Part shown: positions 34,458 through 42,739 of the stretch, in pieces
Layout: each line of letters opens with the position of its first letter
How positions within the stretch are numbered: position 1 is the stretch's first letter
Source of the DNA: Pseudobutyrivibrio ruminis CF1b
Lineage (GTDB): Bacteria > Bacillota > Clostridia > Lachnospirales > Lachnospiraceae
DNA: 64,000 bases
Reading direction: 5' to 3'
NCBI RefSeq assembly: GCF_000424005.1
Contig: NZ_AUJB01000013.1
Span: 62,001 to 126,000, forward strand
Translations under genes and position numbers: made by a program
Notes under the pieces: model-generated
Seen by the model: the letters and a program-made list of their open reading frames with translations, nothing else
What the model was told of the DNA's origin: nothing
Database searches by the model: none

Positions 34458-35849
34458 ATGACTGGATTTCCGTTAATTATCATCTTTATTTTGGCAATTG
34501 TTTTAATGATTGTCATGATTTCAAGGTTCAAGATTCACCCATTTATTTCAATTATGTGCATCTCTTTGGTATTAGGTCTGTTAGCGGGCATTCCTATTGT
34601 TGATGTCACTTTAGAGGACGGAACAACAAAGGCTGGTATAGCTACTGTAATTGGTCAGGGCTTCTCTGGCACATTCACATCTATTGGTATTGTAATTATC
34701 CTTGGTGCTTTAATTGGTAGCATCTTGGAGAAAACAGGTGCAGCTTTAAAACTTGCTGATATAGTAATTAAGATTGTAGGCAAGAATCATCCTGTACTTG
34801 CTATGGAGCTTATGGGTTGGGTTGTTTCCATCCCAGTATTCTGTGATTCAGGTTTTGTAATCTTAAACCCTATCCGTAAAGCATTAGTAAAGAGAACAGC
34901 TTCATCTTCTGTTGCAATGACAGTTGGTCTTGCAGCTGGTCTATTTACATCTCACGTATTTATACCTCCTACACCAGGTCCAATTGCTGCAGCAAATACA
35001 CTTGGAATTGGTGATAATTTACTTCTTGTAATTGGACTTGGTTTAGTATGTTCAATTTGCCCACTTATTGCAGCATATTGCTATGCTACATTCATTGGCA
35101 AGAAGGTTAAGGCTGATGATGAATTCGATACAAATGCTGTTAGCAAAACATACGAAGAATTAGTTGCTGAGTATGGTAAGCTTCCAAATGGATTCTCTGC
35201 TCTTGCACCTATTATTGTGCCAATCATTCTGATGGCTTTATCTTCAATTGTTACAATGGCTAAGGTAACAGGAGCTGGTGCTAGCATCTGCAAGTTCTTA
35301 GGAACTCCTATTATCGCTCTTGCAGTTGGTACAATCTTTGCTGTTATTCAGCTTTGCGGAGCTAAAAAGATTGATGAGTTCTATGACATTGTAAACGATA
35401 CTCTAAAGACAGTTGGTCCTATTCTTTTCATTACAGCTGCAGGTGGTGTACTTGGTAAAGTTATTGCTTCTTCTGATATGGTTAACTACATTTCAGAGCA
35501 TGCTACAGTACTTTCAGCAATGGGCATCTTCTTCCCATTCTTACTTTCAGCTATTTTAAAGAGTGCTCAGGGATCTTCTACAGTAGCACTTACAACAACA
35601 GCTGGTATCGTAGCTCCACTTCTTCCAGTGCTTGGATTTACTACACCAGCACAGATAACACTTGTATGTATGGCAATCGGAGCAGGTGCTATGACAGTAT
35701 CACATGCAAACGATTCTTATTACTGGGTTGTTACTAACTTTGGTGAGATGACTCCAGAAAGAGGTTACAAGACCTGGACAGTAGCATCACTTGTTATGGG
35801 TATTGCAGCTATAATTGAAATAGCTATTCTTAGCCTATTCATACATTAA
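34458..35849 (+). CDS. GntP-family permease (gluconate/glycerate-type)
   Basis: 463 residues with about 12 membrane spans, the usual GntP family size. Seen: TSIGIVIILGALIGSILEKTG, VSIPVFCDSGFVILNPIRK, HVFIPPTPGPIAAANTLG and KSAQGSSTVALTTTAGIVAP, all characteristic. Family members take up gluconate, related sugar acids or glycerate by proton symport. With a glycerate kinase 21 bases downstream and CdaR upstream, glycerate or an aldarate-derived acid is the likely substrate. Confidence 0.9.
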   Translation: MTGFPLIIIFILAIVLMIVMISRFKIHPFISIMCISLVLGLLAGIPIVDVTLEDGTTKAGIATVIGQGFSGTFTSIGIVIILGALIGSILEKTGAALKLADIVIKIVGKNHPVLAMELMGWVVSIPVFCDSGFVILNPIRKALVKRTASSSVAMTVGLAAGLFTSHVFIPPTPGPIAAANTLGIGDNLLLVIGLGLVCSICPLIAAYCYATFIGKKVKADDEFDTNAVSKTYEELVAEYGKLPNGFSALAPIIVPIILMALSSIVTMAKVTGAGASICKFLGTPIIALAVGTIFAVIQLCGAKKIDEFYDIVNDTLKTVGPILFITAAGGVLGKVIASSDMVNYISEHATVLSAMGIFFPFLLSAILKSAQGSSTVALTTTAGIVAPLLPVLGFTTPAQITLVCMAIGAGAMTVSHANDSYYWVVTNFGEMTPERGYKTWTVASLVMGIAAIIEIAILSLFIH

Positions 35850-35870
35850 TAATGTAATCGAGGAAGTTTT

Positions 35871-37106
35871 ATGAATCAGAAATTAAGGAATGATATTGAT
35901 TATATTGTTGAAAACACAATAAAAGAAGTTCTGCCTGATGAGGCGGTTACTAGAGCTCTTAACAATTTCGCTTATGGAAAAGGTAAAGTGATTCTAGTAG
36001 CCGCTGGAAAGGCGGCTTGGCAAATGGCCGCAGCAGCAAAAAAAGTTCTTAAAAGATTAGATGGCGGCATTGTAATAACAAAATATGATCATGTTAAAAG
36101 CAATATTGAGGGGATACAATGCTTTGAAGCAGGACATCCAGTACCTGATCAAAATAGCTTTGATGCGACAAAAAAAGCTATTGAATTAGTAGAAGGCTTA
36201 TCAGAAGATGACACAGTTATCTTTTTGCTTTCCGGTGGAGGAAGTGCCCTGTTTGAATTGCCATTAATTTCTGGTGAAGAACTACAAGATATTACAAAGC
36301 AGTTACTTGCTAGTGGCGCAGATATAGTAGAGATAAACACTATTCGAAAGCGTCTTAGTAAAGTAAAAGGCGGTAGATTTGCTTTAGCCTGCGCTCCAGC
36401 CAAAGTATTTAGCATTGTGCTTAGTGATATAGTTGGAGATCCACTTGATATGATAGCTAGTGGTCCAGCATATCCTGATTTTTCTACATGTGATGAAGCA
36501 AAAGAAATAGTTCGTAAATACAATATTAAGCTTTCTAAGGATGCTGAAGAACTATTAGATAAAGAAACTCCTAAAGAATTAAATAATGTAGAAACTCATA
36601 TAACTGGATCTGTACGAGAACTTTGTAGAGCTGCTGCTAGCAACAGTGGAAAGTTAGGTTACAAGCCTATTATTCTGACAGATGAGCTTTGCTGCGAGGC
36701 GAGAGAAGCAGGAAGTTTTCTTGCTAGCATCGCAAAGACAAAAGCAAAGGACAATGAAAAGCTGGCCATTATTGCTGGTGGAGAGACAGTAGTTCATCTT
36801 ACTGGTACTGGTAAAGGTGGAAGAAATCAGGAACTTGCACTCAGTGCTGCTATAGGAATAGCTGGAAATAGAGGCATTGCAGTAGCATCAGTTGGCAGTG
36901 ATGGAACGGATGGCCCAACAGATGCCGCTGGAGGCTATGTTGATAATGAGACTTATCAAGAATTACAAGCTAAAGGAATCAACATACATGATGTTTTAAA
37001 AGATAATGATGCATACAATGCATTAAAAGCAGTAGATGGTCTGATAATAACTGGTGCAACAGGAACGAACGTAAATGATGTTGCTATAGCACTGATTGAT
37101 ATCTAA
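35871..37106 (+). CDS. Glycerate 2-kinase, MOFRL family
   Basis: ATP-dependent kinase that makes 2-phosphoglycerate from D-glycerate, feeding glycolysis. 411 residues: a DUF4147 N-terminal domain (VILVAAGKAAWQMAAAAKKV, VIFLLSGGGSALFELP, IRKRLSKVKGGRFA) and a C-terminal MOFRL domain (GGRNQELALSAAIGI, VGSDGTDGPTDAAGGYVD). This is the archaeal/TtuD/GckA-type enzyme, not the GlxK/GarK type usually seen with CdaR. Third gene of the sugar-acid unit; no terminator visible behind it. Confidence 0.88.
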   Translation: MNQKLRNDIDYIVENTIKEVLPDEAVTRALNNFAYGKGKVILVAAGKAAWQMAAAAKKVLKRLDGGIVITKYDHVKSNIEGIQCFEAGHPVPDQNSFDATKKAIELVEGLSEDDTVIFLLSGGGSALFELPLISGEELQDITKQLLASGADIVEINTIRKRLSKVKGGRFALACAPAKVFSIVLSDIVGDPLDMIASGPAYPDFSTCDEAKEIVRKYNIKLSKDAEELLDKETPKELNNVETHITGSVRELCRAAASNSGKLGYKPIILTDELCCEAREAGSFLASIAKTKAKDNEKLAIIAGGETVVHLTGTGKGGRNQELALSAAIGIAGNRGIAVASVGSDGTDGPTDAAGGYVDNETYQELQAKGINIHDVLKDNDAYNALKAVDGLIITGATGTNVNDVAIALIDI

Positions 37107-37127
37107 TGAATAAAAAAAAACTTCTGT

Positions 37128-37205
37128 GATATACTAAGCTTAGGTGATATCAATGGAATACCAAGAGTTTTGGACGCAGGACAGTGTAATGACTCATATT
37201 CACTT
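37128..37205 (+). pseudogene. Fragment of a hydroxylamine reductase (hybrid-cluster protein) gene
   Basis: One frame reads [20 protein letters not shown], which matches the cluster-ligand motif region of Hcp ([11 protein letters not shown]). Nothing recognisable lies before or after it, and there is no start codon or ribosome site. A short relic left by deletion of an hcp gene. Confidence 0.6.
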
Positions 37206-37223
37206 GGAAAAATGATGAACTCA

Positions 37224-37252
37224 TTGAAAAGCGTCACTTCTTATGTTACAAT
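37224..37252 (+). promoter_or_regulatory. Sigma-A promoter for pyrE
   Basis: TTGAAA, 17-base spacer, TACAAT, followed by a leader of about 40 bases to the pyrE ATG. Confidence 0.8.
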
Positions 37253-37300
37253 CGTGAAGGTTTTGAAAATCAATCTGGTTGTAACGAAGGAGAATCGTTT

Positions 37301-37987
37301 ATGGAAAGCTACAAGTCAGAATTTATAGAGTTTATGGTGGAGGCAGACGTCCTTAAGTTTGGTGATTTTACACTGAAGTCAGGGCGAAAGTCTCCTTTTT
37401 TTATGAATGCAGGTGCCTATGTAACAGGTAGCCAGCTCATGCGCCTTGGAGAGTATTATGCAAAGGCAATTCACGATGCATACGGAGATGATTTTGATGT
37501 CCTCTTCGGACCAGCTTACAAGGGCATTCCTCTCGCTGTAATCACAGCTGAGGCATTTCACAGATTGTATGGTAAGGAGATTAAATACTGCAGCAATCGT
37601 AAAGAAGAAAAGGATCACGGCGCTGATAAGGGCGGCATCCTTGGATATAAGATTAAGGATGGCGACAGAGTTGTCATGATCGAGGACGTTACCACATCAG
37701 GAAAGAGCATGGAGGAGACAGTACCTATCGTACGTGCTCAGGGTGATGTTACTATCGTTGGTCTTATGGTTTCACTTAACCGTCAGGAGTTTGGTCTTTC
37801 TGGAGACAGAAGCAAGACAGCCCTTGATGAGGTCGCAGATACATATGGTTTCAAGACAGCAGCCATCGTTTCTATGGATGAGGTTGTTGAGCATCTTTGG
37901 AACAGACAGTGCCAGGGACGCGTTGTTATCGATGACGAGATGAAGTCACGCATTGATGCATATTATAAGGAATACGGAGTTCAGTAA
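37301..37987 (+). CDS. pyrE: Orotate phosphoribosyltransferase
   Basis: Joins orotate to PRPP to form OMP in pyrimidine synthesis. 228 residues. [20 protein letters not shown] near the N-terminus, substrate loop NRKEEKDHG and the PRPP-binding motif [16 protein letters not shown] are diagnostic. AAGGAG ribosome site and own promoter. The stop shares a base with the next start (TAATG). It stands apart from other pyr genes and leads a unit that ends with purE. Confidence 0.95.
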   Translation: MESYKSEFIEFMVEADVLKFGDFTLKSGRKSPFFMNAGAYVTGSQLMRLGEYYAKAIHDAYGDDFDVLFGPAYKGIPLAVITAEAFHRLYGKEIKYCSNRKEEKDHGADKGGILGYKIKDGDRVVMIEDVTTSGKSMEETVPIVRAQGDVTIVGLMVSLNRQEFGLSGDRSKTALDEVADTYGFKTAAIVSMDEVVEHLWNRQCQGRVVIDDEMKSRIDAYYKEYGVQ

Positions 37988-38319
37988 TGGGAAGAATTCG
38001 TCCACACAGACGTAATTCCTACGGCAATCAGCTTAAGGCTCTCCCAATGGAGGCTATGTACGCTGCAGGAGTTTCGCTTTTTTCATTAATTATATATGTG
38101 GCTATCATGGGTGTGTCTGTTTACATGGCAGGCGAGACACCTAAGTTCGTTGGTGGTATCGGGATGCTTGGATTTTTCTTGGCCCTTGCAGCCCTTCTAT
38201 ATAACTGCGGCCAGATGAAGACTAAGACTGAGTTGAAATACAGAGTAATCTGCGTTGTCATCAGTACCCTTTGTATGGGCGTATGGGTAGTCACATTTAT
38301 TTTAGGAATGATTAACTAA
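37987..38319 (+). CDS. Small membrane protein, DUF6142-like
   Basis: 110 residues: a basic start ([20 protein letters not shown]) and three membrane helices (about 22-45, 55-75, 85-108). The layout fits a Lachnospiraceae family annotated as DUF6142, though my memory of it is not firm. Coupled to pyrE by a one-base overlap. Function unknown. Confidence 0.7.
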   Translation: MGRIRPHRRNSYGNQLKALPMEAMYAAGVSLFSLIIYVAIMGVSVYMAGETPKFVGGIGMLGFFLALAALLYNCGQMKTKTELKYRVICVVISTLCMGVWVVTFILGMIN

Positions 38320-38334
38320 GGAGAAGTATTAATA

Positions 38335-40383
38335 ATGAGCAGTACTTTTTACAAAGAGACAGATGATATTATCGAGCGCTACGAGCTTGCTTCAGAGCGC
38401 ATCTCTACAATAAAAGAAGATAAGGAGCTTCCAGAGGAGCTTCAGAGATTTTTCAATCAGGTGGCTGAGTATATCATGACAGTTGTTCCTGTTATGGATA
38501 AGGCTATCGCTGGAAAGCTTCAGGAGAGAAGCATCGAGGAGTGCCAGAAGGATGCAGATGCTATTTTTGCCATCTACAAGAAGGGCACATATGAGAACAG
38601 CTTCCTTTGCCCTACATATGCGGTAGAGCATCTTGGACAGGAAATTGGTGGCCCACTTTCAGGCATTTTCTATTTACTTACAGATATGATTCGTGCAGCC
38701 TTTGCTGGCAGATTAGATATTTTCACAATCTACATGGAGCTTTTCCTTCAGGTGTACGGTGTATGCCAGGTAGAATCTGAGGACAAGTTCCGCAGAGAAG
38801 ATATTTTAAGCGCATGGTCATCATTCCAGCACGATTACTGCAATATTTTCACAGCAGAGCCACTCATCACAATGATTGACCCTGACTATGATTTCTATAC
38901 AGATATTATCGTAAATGCGGATTTATCAGATGACAGATATATGTACCGTTATGGTATGTATGTTGGTGACAACGAGAGAAAGATTGCAGCTCACTTACGC
39001 AGTCTTCCTCACGAGGATGTTGTTGCTATGGCGCGTACATACGTAGAGGGTTACATCAAGGGCTTCGAGGTATGTGGTAAGGACATTACAAAGAAGGAGA
39101 CAGTATGTGTAGAGTCTCCAGTTGGATTTGAGCTTATGGCTCGTGAGGCCATCCGTCTTTTCAACGAGGCAGGTCTTGCAGCTACAGTTCGCTTTGGTGG
39201 CACACGCGGCCGATTCCTTTACTCAACAGTACCAAACAAGCAGTGCGAGTATGATCACAAGGATGACAAGGCATACGTTTGGGACAAGGGTCTTGCAGAC
39301 AGAATGCTCGAGGTAGAGAAGAATACTTTCGAGAAGTGTAAGGAACTTGCAGGGGCTCACGGTGGTCCAGCTGTTATCGAGACATTTGGTGAGGTTCCAT
39401 TTGAGCCAGCCAACTTCCCAGCAAATGCAAAATACACAGACAAGCAGAACGAGCTTAATGTTTACTTTGCAAGCCAGTGGGGTCAGATTATGAATCAGTA
39501 CATCCACGGCGAGGAGCGCAGCTTCACAATCATCGCTTACCCAATCCCAGAGATTGGCAAGGATTTCAACGAGATTTTCAACGAGACAGTTGCTATCAAT
39601 ACAATGGATTACGAGCTCTACAAGAACATTCAGCAGCACATTATCGATGTTCTTGATAAGGGTGACAGAGTTCATGTTACAGGTCGTGGGGACAACCATA
39701 CAGATATCACTGTAAAGCTTCATCACCTTGATAATCCTGAGAAGCAGACTAACTTCGAGAACTGCGTAGCAGACGTAAATATCCCTGTTGGTGAGGTATT
39801 CACATCACCTGAGCTTGAGGGCACAAACGGTGTGCTTCACGTTACACAGGTATACTTAAATGAGCTTTGCTATCGCAATCTTGAAATGAAGTTCGAGGAA
39901 GGTAAGATTGTTTCTTACACTTGCAGAAACTTCGATTCAGAAGAAGAAAATAAAAAATATATTTTTGATAACGTACTTTTCAAGCATGAGACACTTCCTA
40001 TCGGCGAGTTTGCTATTGGTACTAACACAAGAGCATTCGTTATGGGTCAGAAGTTTGGCATCGCAGACAAGCTTCCAATTCTCATTGCAGAAAAGACTGG
40101 TCCTCACTTTGCAGTGGGTGACACATGCTATTCACATTCAGAGGATGTACCTATGTACAATCCAGACGGCAAGGAGTGCATCGCACGTGATAACTCAGTA
40201 TCACTCCTTCGTAAAACAGATTTCTCTAAGGCATACTTTAATTGCCACACAGATATAACAATTCCTTATTACGAGCTTGGTGACATCACCGTAATTACAG
40301 CGGAAGGTGAAGAGTTACCAATCATCGTGGAGGGACGTTTCGTAGTTCCAGGCACCGAAGAGCTCAATAAGGTATTTGATTAA
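38335..40383 (+). CDS. M29-family aminopeptidase with long N-terminal extension
   Basis: 682 residues; the M29 (AmpS/AmpT) core is normally about 400 and occupies the C-terminal part. Metal-site segments: GEVFTSPELEGTNG (about 486), GEFAIGTNTRAF (about 557), EKTGPHFAVGDTCY (about 588) and NCHTDITIPY (about 636), giving the two-Glu, two-His, Asp set. The first 250 or so residues (helical, YELASERISTIKEDKELPEE ...) are not part of the family core and are unrecognised. Presumed cytoplasmic peptide trimming. AAGGAG ribosome site, 15 bases after the membrane protein gene. Confidence 0.85.
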   Translation: MSSTFYKETDDIIERYELASERISTIKEDKELPEELQRFFNQVAEYIMTVVPVMDKAIAGKLQERSIEECQKDADAIFAIYKKGTYENSFLCPTYAVEHLGQEIGGPLSGIFYLLTDMIRAAFAGRLDIFTIYMELFLQVYGVCQVESEDKFRREDILSAWSSFQHDYCNIFTAEPLITMIDPDYDFYTDIIVNADLSDDRYMYRYGMYVGDNERKIAAHLRSLPHEDVVAMARTYVEGYIKGFEVCGKDITKKETVCVESPVGFELMAREAIRLFNEAGLAATVRFGGTRGRFLYSTVPNKQCEYDHKDDKAYVWDKGLADRMLEVEKNTFEKCKELAGAHGGPAVIETFGEVPFEPANFPANAKYTDKQNELNVYFASQWGQIMNQYIHGEERSFTIIAYPIPEIGKDFNEIFNETVAINTMDYELYKNIQQHIIDVLDKGDRVHVTGRGDNHTDITVKLHHLDNPEKQTNFENCVADVNIPVGEVFTSPELEGTNGVLHVTQVYLNELCYRNLEMKFEEGKIVSYTCRNFDSEEENKKYIFDNVLFKHETLPIGEFAIGTNTRAFVMGQKFGIADKLPILIAEKTGPHFAVGDTCYSHSEDVPMYNPDGKECIARDNSVSLLRKTDFSKAYFNCHTDITIPYYELGDITVITAEGEELPIIVEGRFVVPGTEELNKVFD

Positions 40384-40407
40384 TTAATTTTTATGGAGGA
40401 TAGTGTT

Positions 40408-40911
40408 ATGGCAAAAGTTAGTGTAGTTATGGGTAGCGACAGCGACATGCCTGTTATGGCTAAGGCTGTGGAGGTACTTGAGAAGTTCGGAGTGGATTAT
40501 GAGATCCGCATCATCTCAGCTCATCGCGAACCAGACATCTTTGTTGATTATGCAAAGACTGCAAAGGACCGTGGTGTCCAGATTATTATTGCAGGAGCAG
40601 GAAAGGCAGCACATCTTCCAGGTATGTGTGCCGCTGTTTTTGAGGGACCAGTTATCGGAATCCCTATGAAGACAAGCGACCTTGGTGGAGTGGATTCTCT
40701 CTACTCTATCGTTCAGATGCCTACAGGTGTACCTGTGGCTACAGTTGCAATCAATGGAGGCGCTAACGCAGGCATTCTCGCAGTTAAGATGCTTGCAATG
40801 ACTGACGCTACCCTTGCAGGCAAACTCCACGATTTCATCGTGGACCAGAAGGAACAGGTGGAGTCTAAGGATTCGCGTCTTCAGAGCGAAGGTTATAAGG
40901 CGTTTATATAA
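40408..40911 (+). CDS. purE: N5-carboxyaminoimidazole ribonucleotide mutase
   Basis: Converts N5-CAIR to CAIR in purine synthesis. 167 residues. VVMGSDSDMPVMAKAVEVLE, IISAHREPDIFVDYAKTAKD and IIAGAGKAAHLPGMCA are PurE class I hallmarks. Start placed at 40408: the upstream in-frame ATG at 40393 overlaps its GGAGG (40396-40400). Ends the pyrE unit at a terminator. The class I enzyme normally works with PurK, which is not in the window. Confidence 0.95.
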   Translation: MAKVSVVMGSDSDMPVMAKAVEVLEKFGVDYEIRIISAHREPDIFVDYAKTAKDRGVQIIIAGAGKAAHLPGMCAAVFEGPVIGIPMKTSDLGGVDSLYSIVQMPTGVPVATVAINGGANAGILAVKMLAMTDATLAGKLHDFIVDQKEQVESKDSRLQSEGYKAFI

Positions 40912-40921
40912 CGTAAATAGA

Positions 40922-40955
40922 AGAAACTCTTGCAGAAATACAAGGGTTTCTTTTT
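40922..40955 (+). terminator. Rho-independent terminator after purE
   Basis: 11-bp stem AGAAACTCTTG / CAAGGGTTTCT (one T-G pair), 8-base loop, then five T. Confidence 0.9.
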
Positions 40956-40972
40956 ATTTAATATTTAAATGA

Positions 40973-41056
40973 GCATGTAGCTAACAAGCTCTAATATTTC
41001 TTTAGCGAATCGTGTTAGATGAGCGGAGAAATATTATGGCTTGTGAGCGTAACATG
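40973..41056. repeat. Long imperfect inverted repeat in the purM leader
   Basis: Arms 40973-41001 and 41027-41056 are largely complementary (GCATGT ... ACAAGC ... TAATATTTCT against AGAAATATTA ... GCTTGT ... ACATGC), around a 25-base centre. This could be a structured leader controlling the pur genes or a small palindromic insertion element. No known riboswitch recognised. Confidence 0.6.
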
Positions 41057-41085
41057 CGGAATAAAGGATATAAAAGGAGAGAAAC

Positions 41086-42111
41086 ATGGATTACAAGAGT
41101 TCAGGAGTAGATATTGAGGCAGGATATGAGTCAGTGGAGCTCATGAAGAAATTTGTTAAGGGCACTATGAGACCTGAGGTTTTAGGTGGTCTTGGCGGCT
41201 TCTCAGGCGCATTTGATCTTAGCGCTATTAAAAACATGGATGAGCCAGTACTTTTATCTGGTACAGATGGTTGTGGCACAAAGGTTAAGCTTGCGTTCCT
41301 TATGGATAAGCATGATACAATCGGTATTGATGCAGTTGCAATGTGCGTTAACGACGTTGCATGTGCAGGTGGCGAGCCACTTTTCTTCCTTGATTACATT
41401 GCCTGCGGCAAGAACATTCCAGAGAAGATTGCAACAATTGTAAGCGGTGTTGCTGAGGGATGTAAGCAGTCTGGCTGCGCCCTTGTTGGTGGTGAGACAG
41501 CAGAGCATCCAGGTCTTATGCCTGAGGAAGAGTATGATCTTGCAGGTTTTGCAGTTGGTATCGTAGATAAGAAGGACATCATCACAGGTCAGGACCTTAA
41601 GGATGGAGATGTTCTTATCGGTATGGCATCAACTGGTGTTCATTCAAATGGTTTCTCTCTTGTTCGTAAGATTTTCGATATGACAAAGGAAAGTCTTGAT
41701 ACATATTATGATGAGCTCGGCACAACTCTTGGTGAGGCGCTCATTGCACCAACACGTATTTACGTTAAGGCTCTTAAGGCAGTAAAGGATGCAGGTGTTC
41801 GTGTAAAGGCTTGCTCACATATTACAGGTGGCGGTTTCTATGAGAATATTCCACGTATGCTTCCAGAGGGCAAGCGTGCTGTTGTAGAGAAGGATTCTTA
41901 TGAGGTTCCTGCAATCTTCAAGCTTATGGCTAAAAAGGGTAACGTATCTGAGCAGATGATGTACAACACATACAACATGGGTCTTGGTATGATTGTTGCT
42001 GTTGATCCAGCTGACGTTGATAAGACAATGGAAGCTATGCGTTCTGCAGGAGATACACCTTACGTAGTAGGTAAGATTGTTGACGGAGAAAAGGGAGTAG
42101 ATTTAGTCTAA
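41086..42111 (+). CDS. purM: Phosphoribosylformylglycinamidine cyclo-ligase (AIR synthetase)
   Basis: ATP-dependent ring closure of FGAM to AIR. 341 residues, standard. YKSSGVDIEAGYESVELMKK at the start, LLSGTDGCGTKVKLAFLMDK, CVNDVACAGGEPLFFLDYIA and ALVGGETAEHPGLM are diagnostic. AAAGGAGAG ribosome site. The last base of its stop is the first of the purN start (TAATG), so translation is coupled. Confidence 0.96.
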   Translation: MDYKSSGVDIEAGYESVELMKKFVKGTMRPEVLGGLGGFSGAFDLSAIKNMDEPVLLSGTDGCGTKVKLAFLMDKHDTIGIDAVAMCVNDVACAGGEPLFFLDYIACGKNIPEKIATIVSGVAEGCKQSGCALVGGETAEHPGLMPEEEYDLAGFAVGIVDKKDIITGQDLKDGDVLIGMASTGVHSNGFSLVRKIFDMTKESLDTYYDELGTTLGEALIAPTRIYVKALKAVKDAGVRVKACSHITGGGFYENIPRMLPEGKRAVVEKDSYEVPAIFKLMAKKGNVSEQMMYNTYNMGLGMIVAVDPADVDKTMEAMRSAGDTPYVVGKIVDGEKGVDLV

Positions 42112-42737
42112 TGAGAATAGCTGTATGCGTGTCTGGAGGCGGTACAAACCTTCAGGCTATTATAGATAAGATTGAATCAGGTGAGATTCACAATACTGAA
42201 ATCGCTGTTGTCATTTCAAACAACAAAAACGCATATGCGTTAGAGCGAGCTGCAAAGGCTGGAATTGAAGGCGTTTGCGTTTGTCCTAAGGATTTTGCTA
42301 GCCGCCAGGAGTTCAACAAAGCATTCCTAGAGAAGCTTGATTCTTACAATGTTGATTTGGTTGTATTGGCAGGATTCCTTGTTGTTATTCCACCAGAGAT
42401 GATTCGTAAATACGAATATAAAATTATTAACATACATCCATCACTTATACCTAGCTTCTGTGGCACAGGCTATTATGGCCTGAAGGTTCATGAAGGCGCT
42501 TTGGCTCGTGGTGTAAAGGTTACTGGAGCCACATGTCACTTTGTGGATGAAGGCACAGATACAGGTCCTATCATCTTACAAAAGGCTGTAGAGGTCCTTG
42601 AAGGAGACACACCAGAGGTTCTTCAGCGTCGTGTCATGGAACAGGCTGAGTGGGTAATAATGCCTCGAGCTATCGACCTAATCGCAAGAGGATGTGTGAG
42701 CGTAGTTGATGGGAAGGTTCAAATAAAAGGAGAATAA
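42111..42737 (+). CDS. purN: Phosphoribosylglycinamide formyltransferase
   Basis: Transfers a formyl group from 10-formyl-THF to GAR. 208 residues. Seen: AVCVSGGGTNLQAIIDKIES, INIHPSLIPSFCGTGYYGLK (catalytic His of HPSL) and TGATCHFVDEGTDTGPIILQ (catalytic Asp). A cysteine-glycine pair in SFCGTGYYG replaces the more usual F-x-G-x-x-x, a small clostridial variant. Coupled to purM; purD follows two bases later. Confidence 0.95.
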   Translation: MRIAVCVSGGGTNLQAIIDKIESGEIHNTEIAVVISNNKNAYALERAAKAGIEGVCVCPKDFASRQEFNKAFLEKLDSYNVDLVVLAGFLVVIPPEMIRKYEYKIINIHPSLIPSFCGTGYYGLKVHEGALARGVKVTGATCHFVDEGTDTGPIILQKAVEVLEGDTPEVLQRRVMEQAEWVIMPRAIDLIARGCVSVVDGKVQIKGE

Positions 42738-42739
42738 GT

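Noticed and set aside
40973-41056. Purine (guanine/adenine) riboswitch before purM
   Set aside because: The conserved loop sequences of the purine aptamer are absent; only a long inverted repeat is present.
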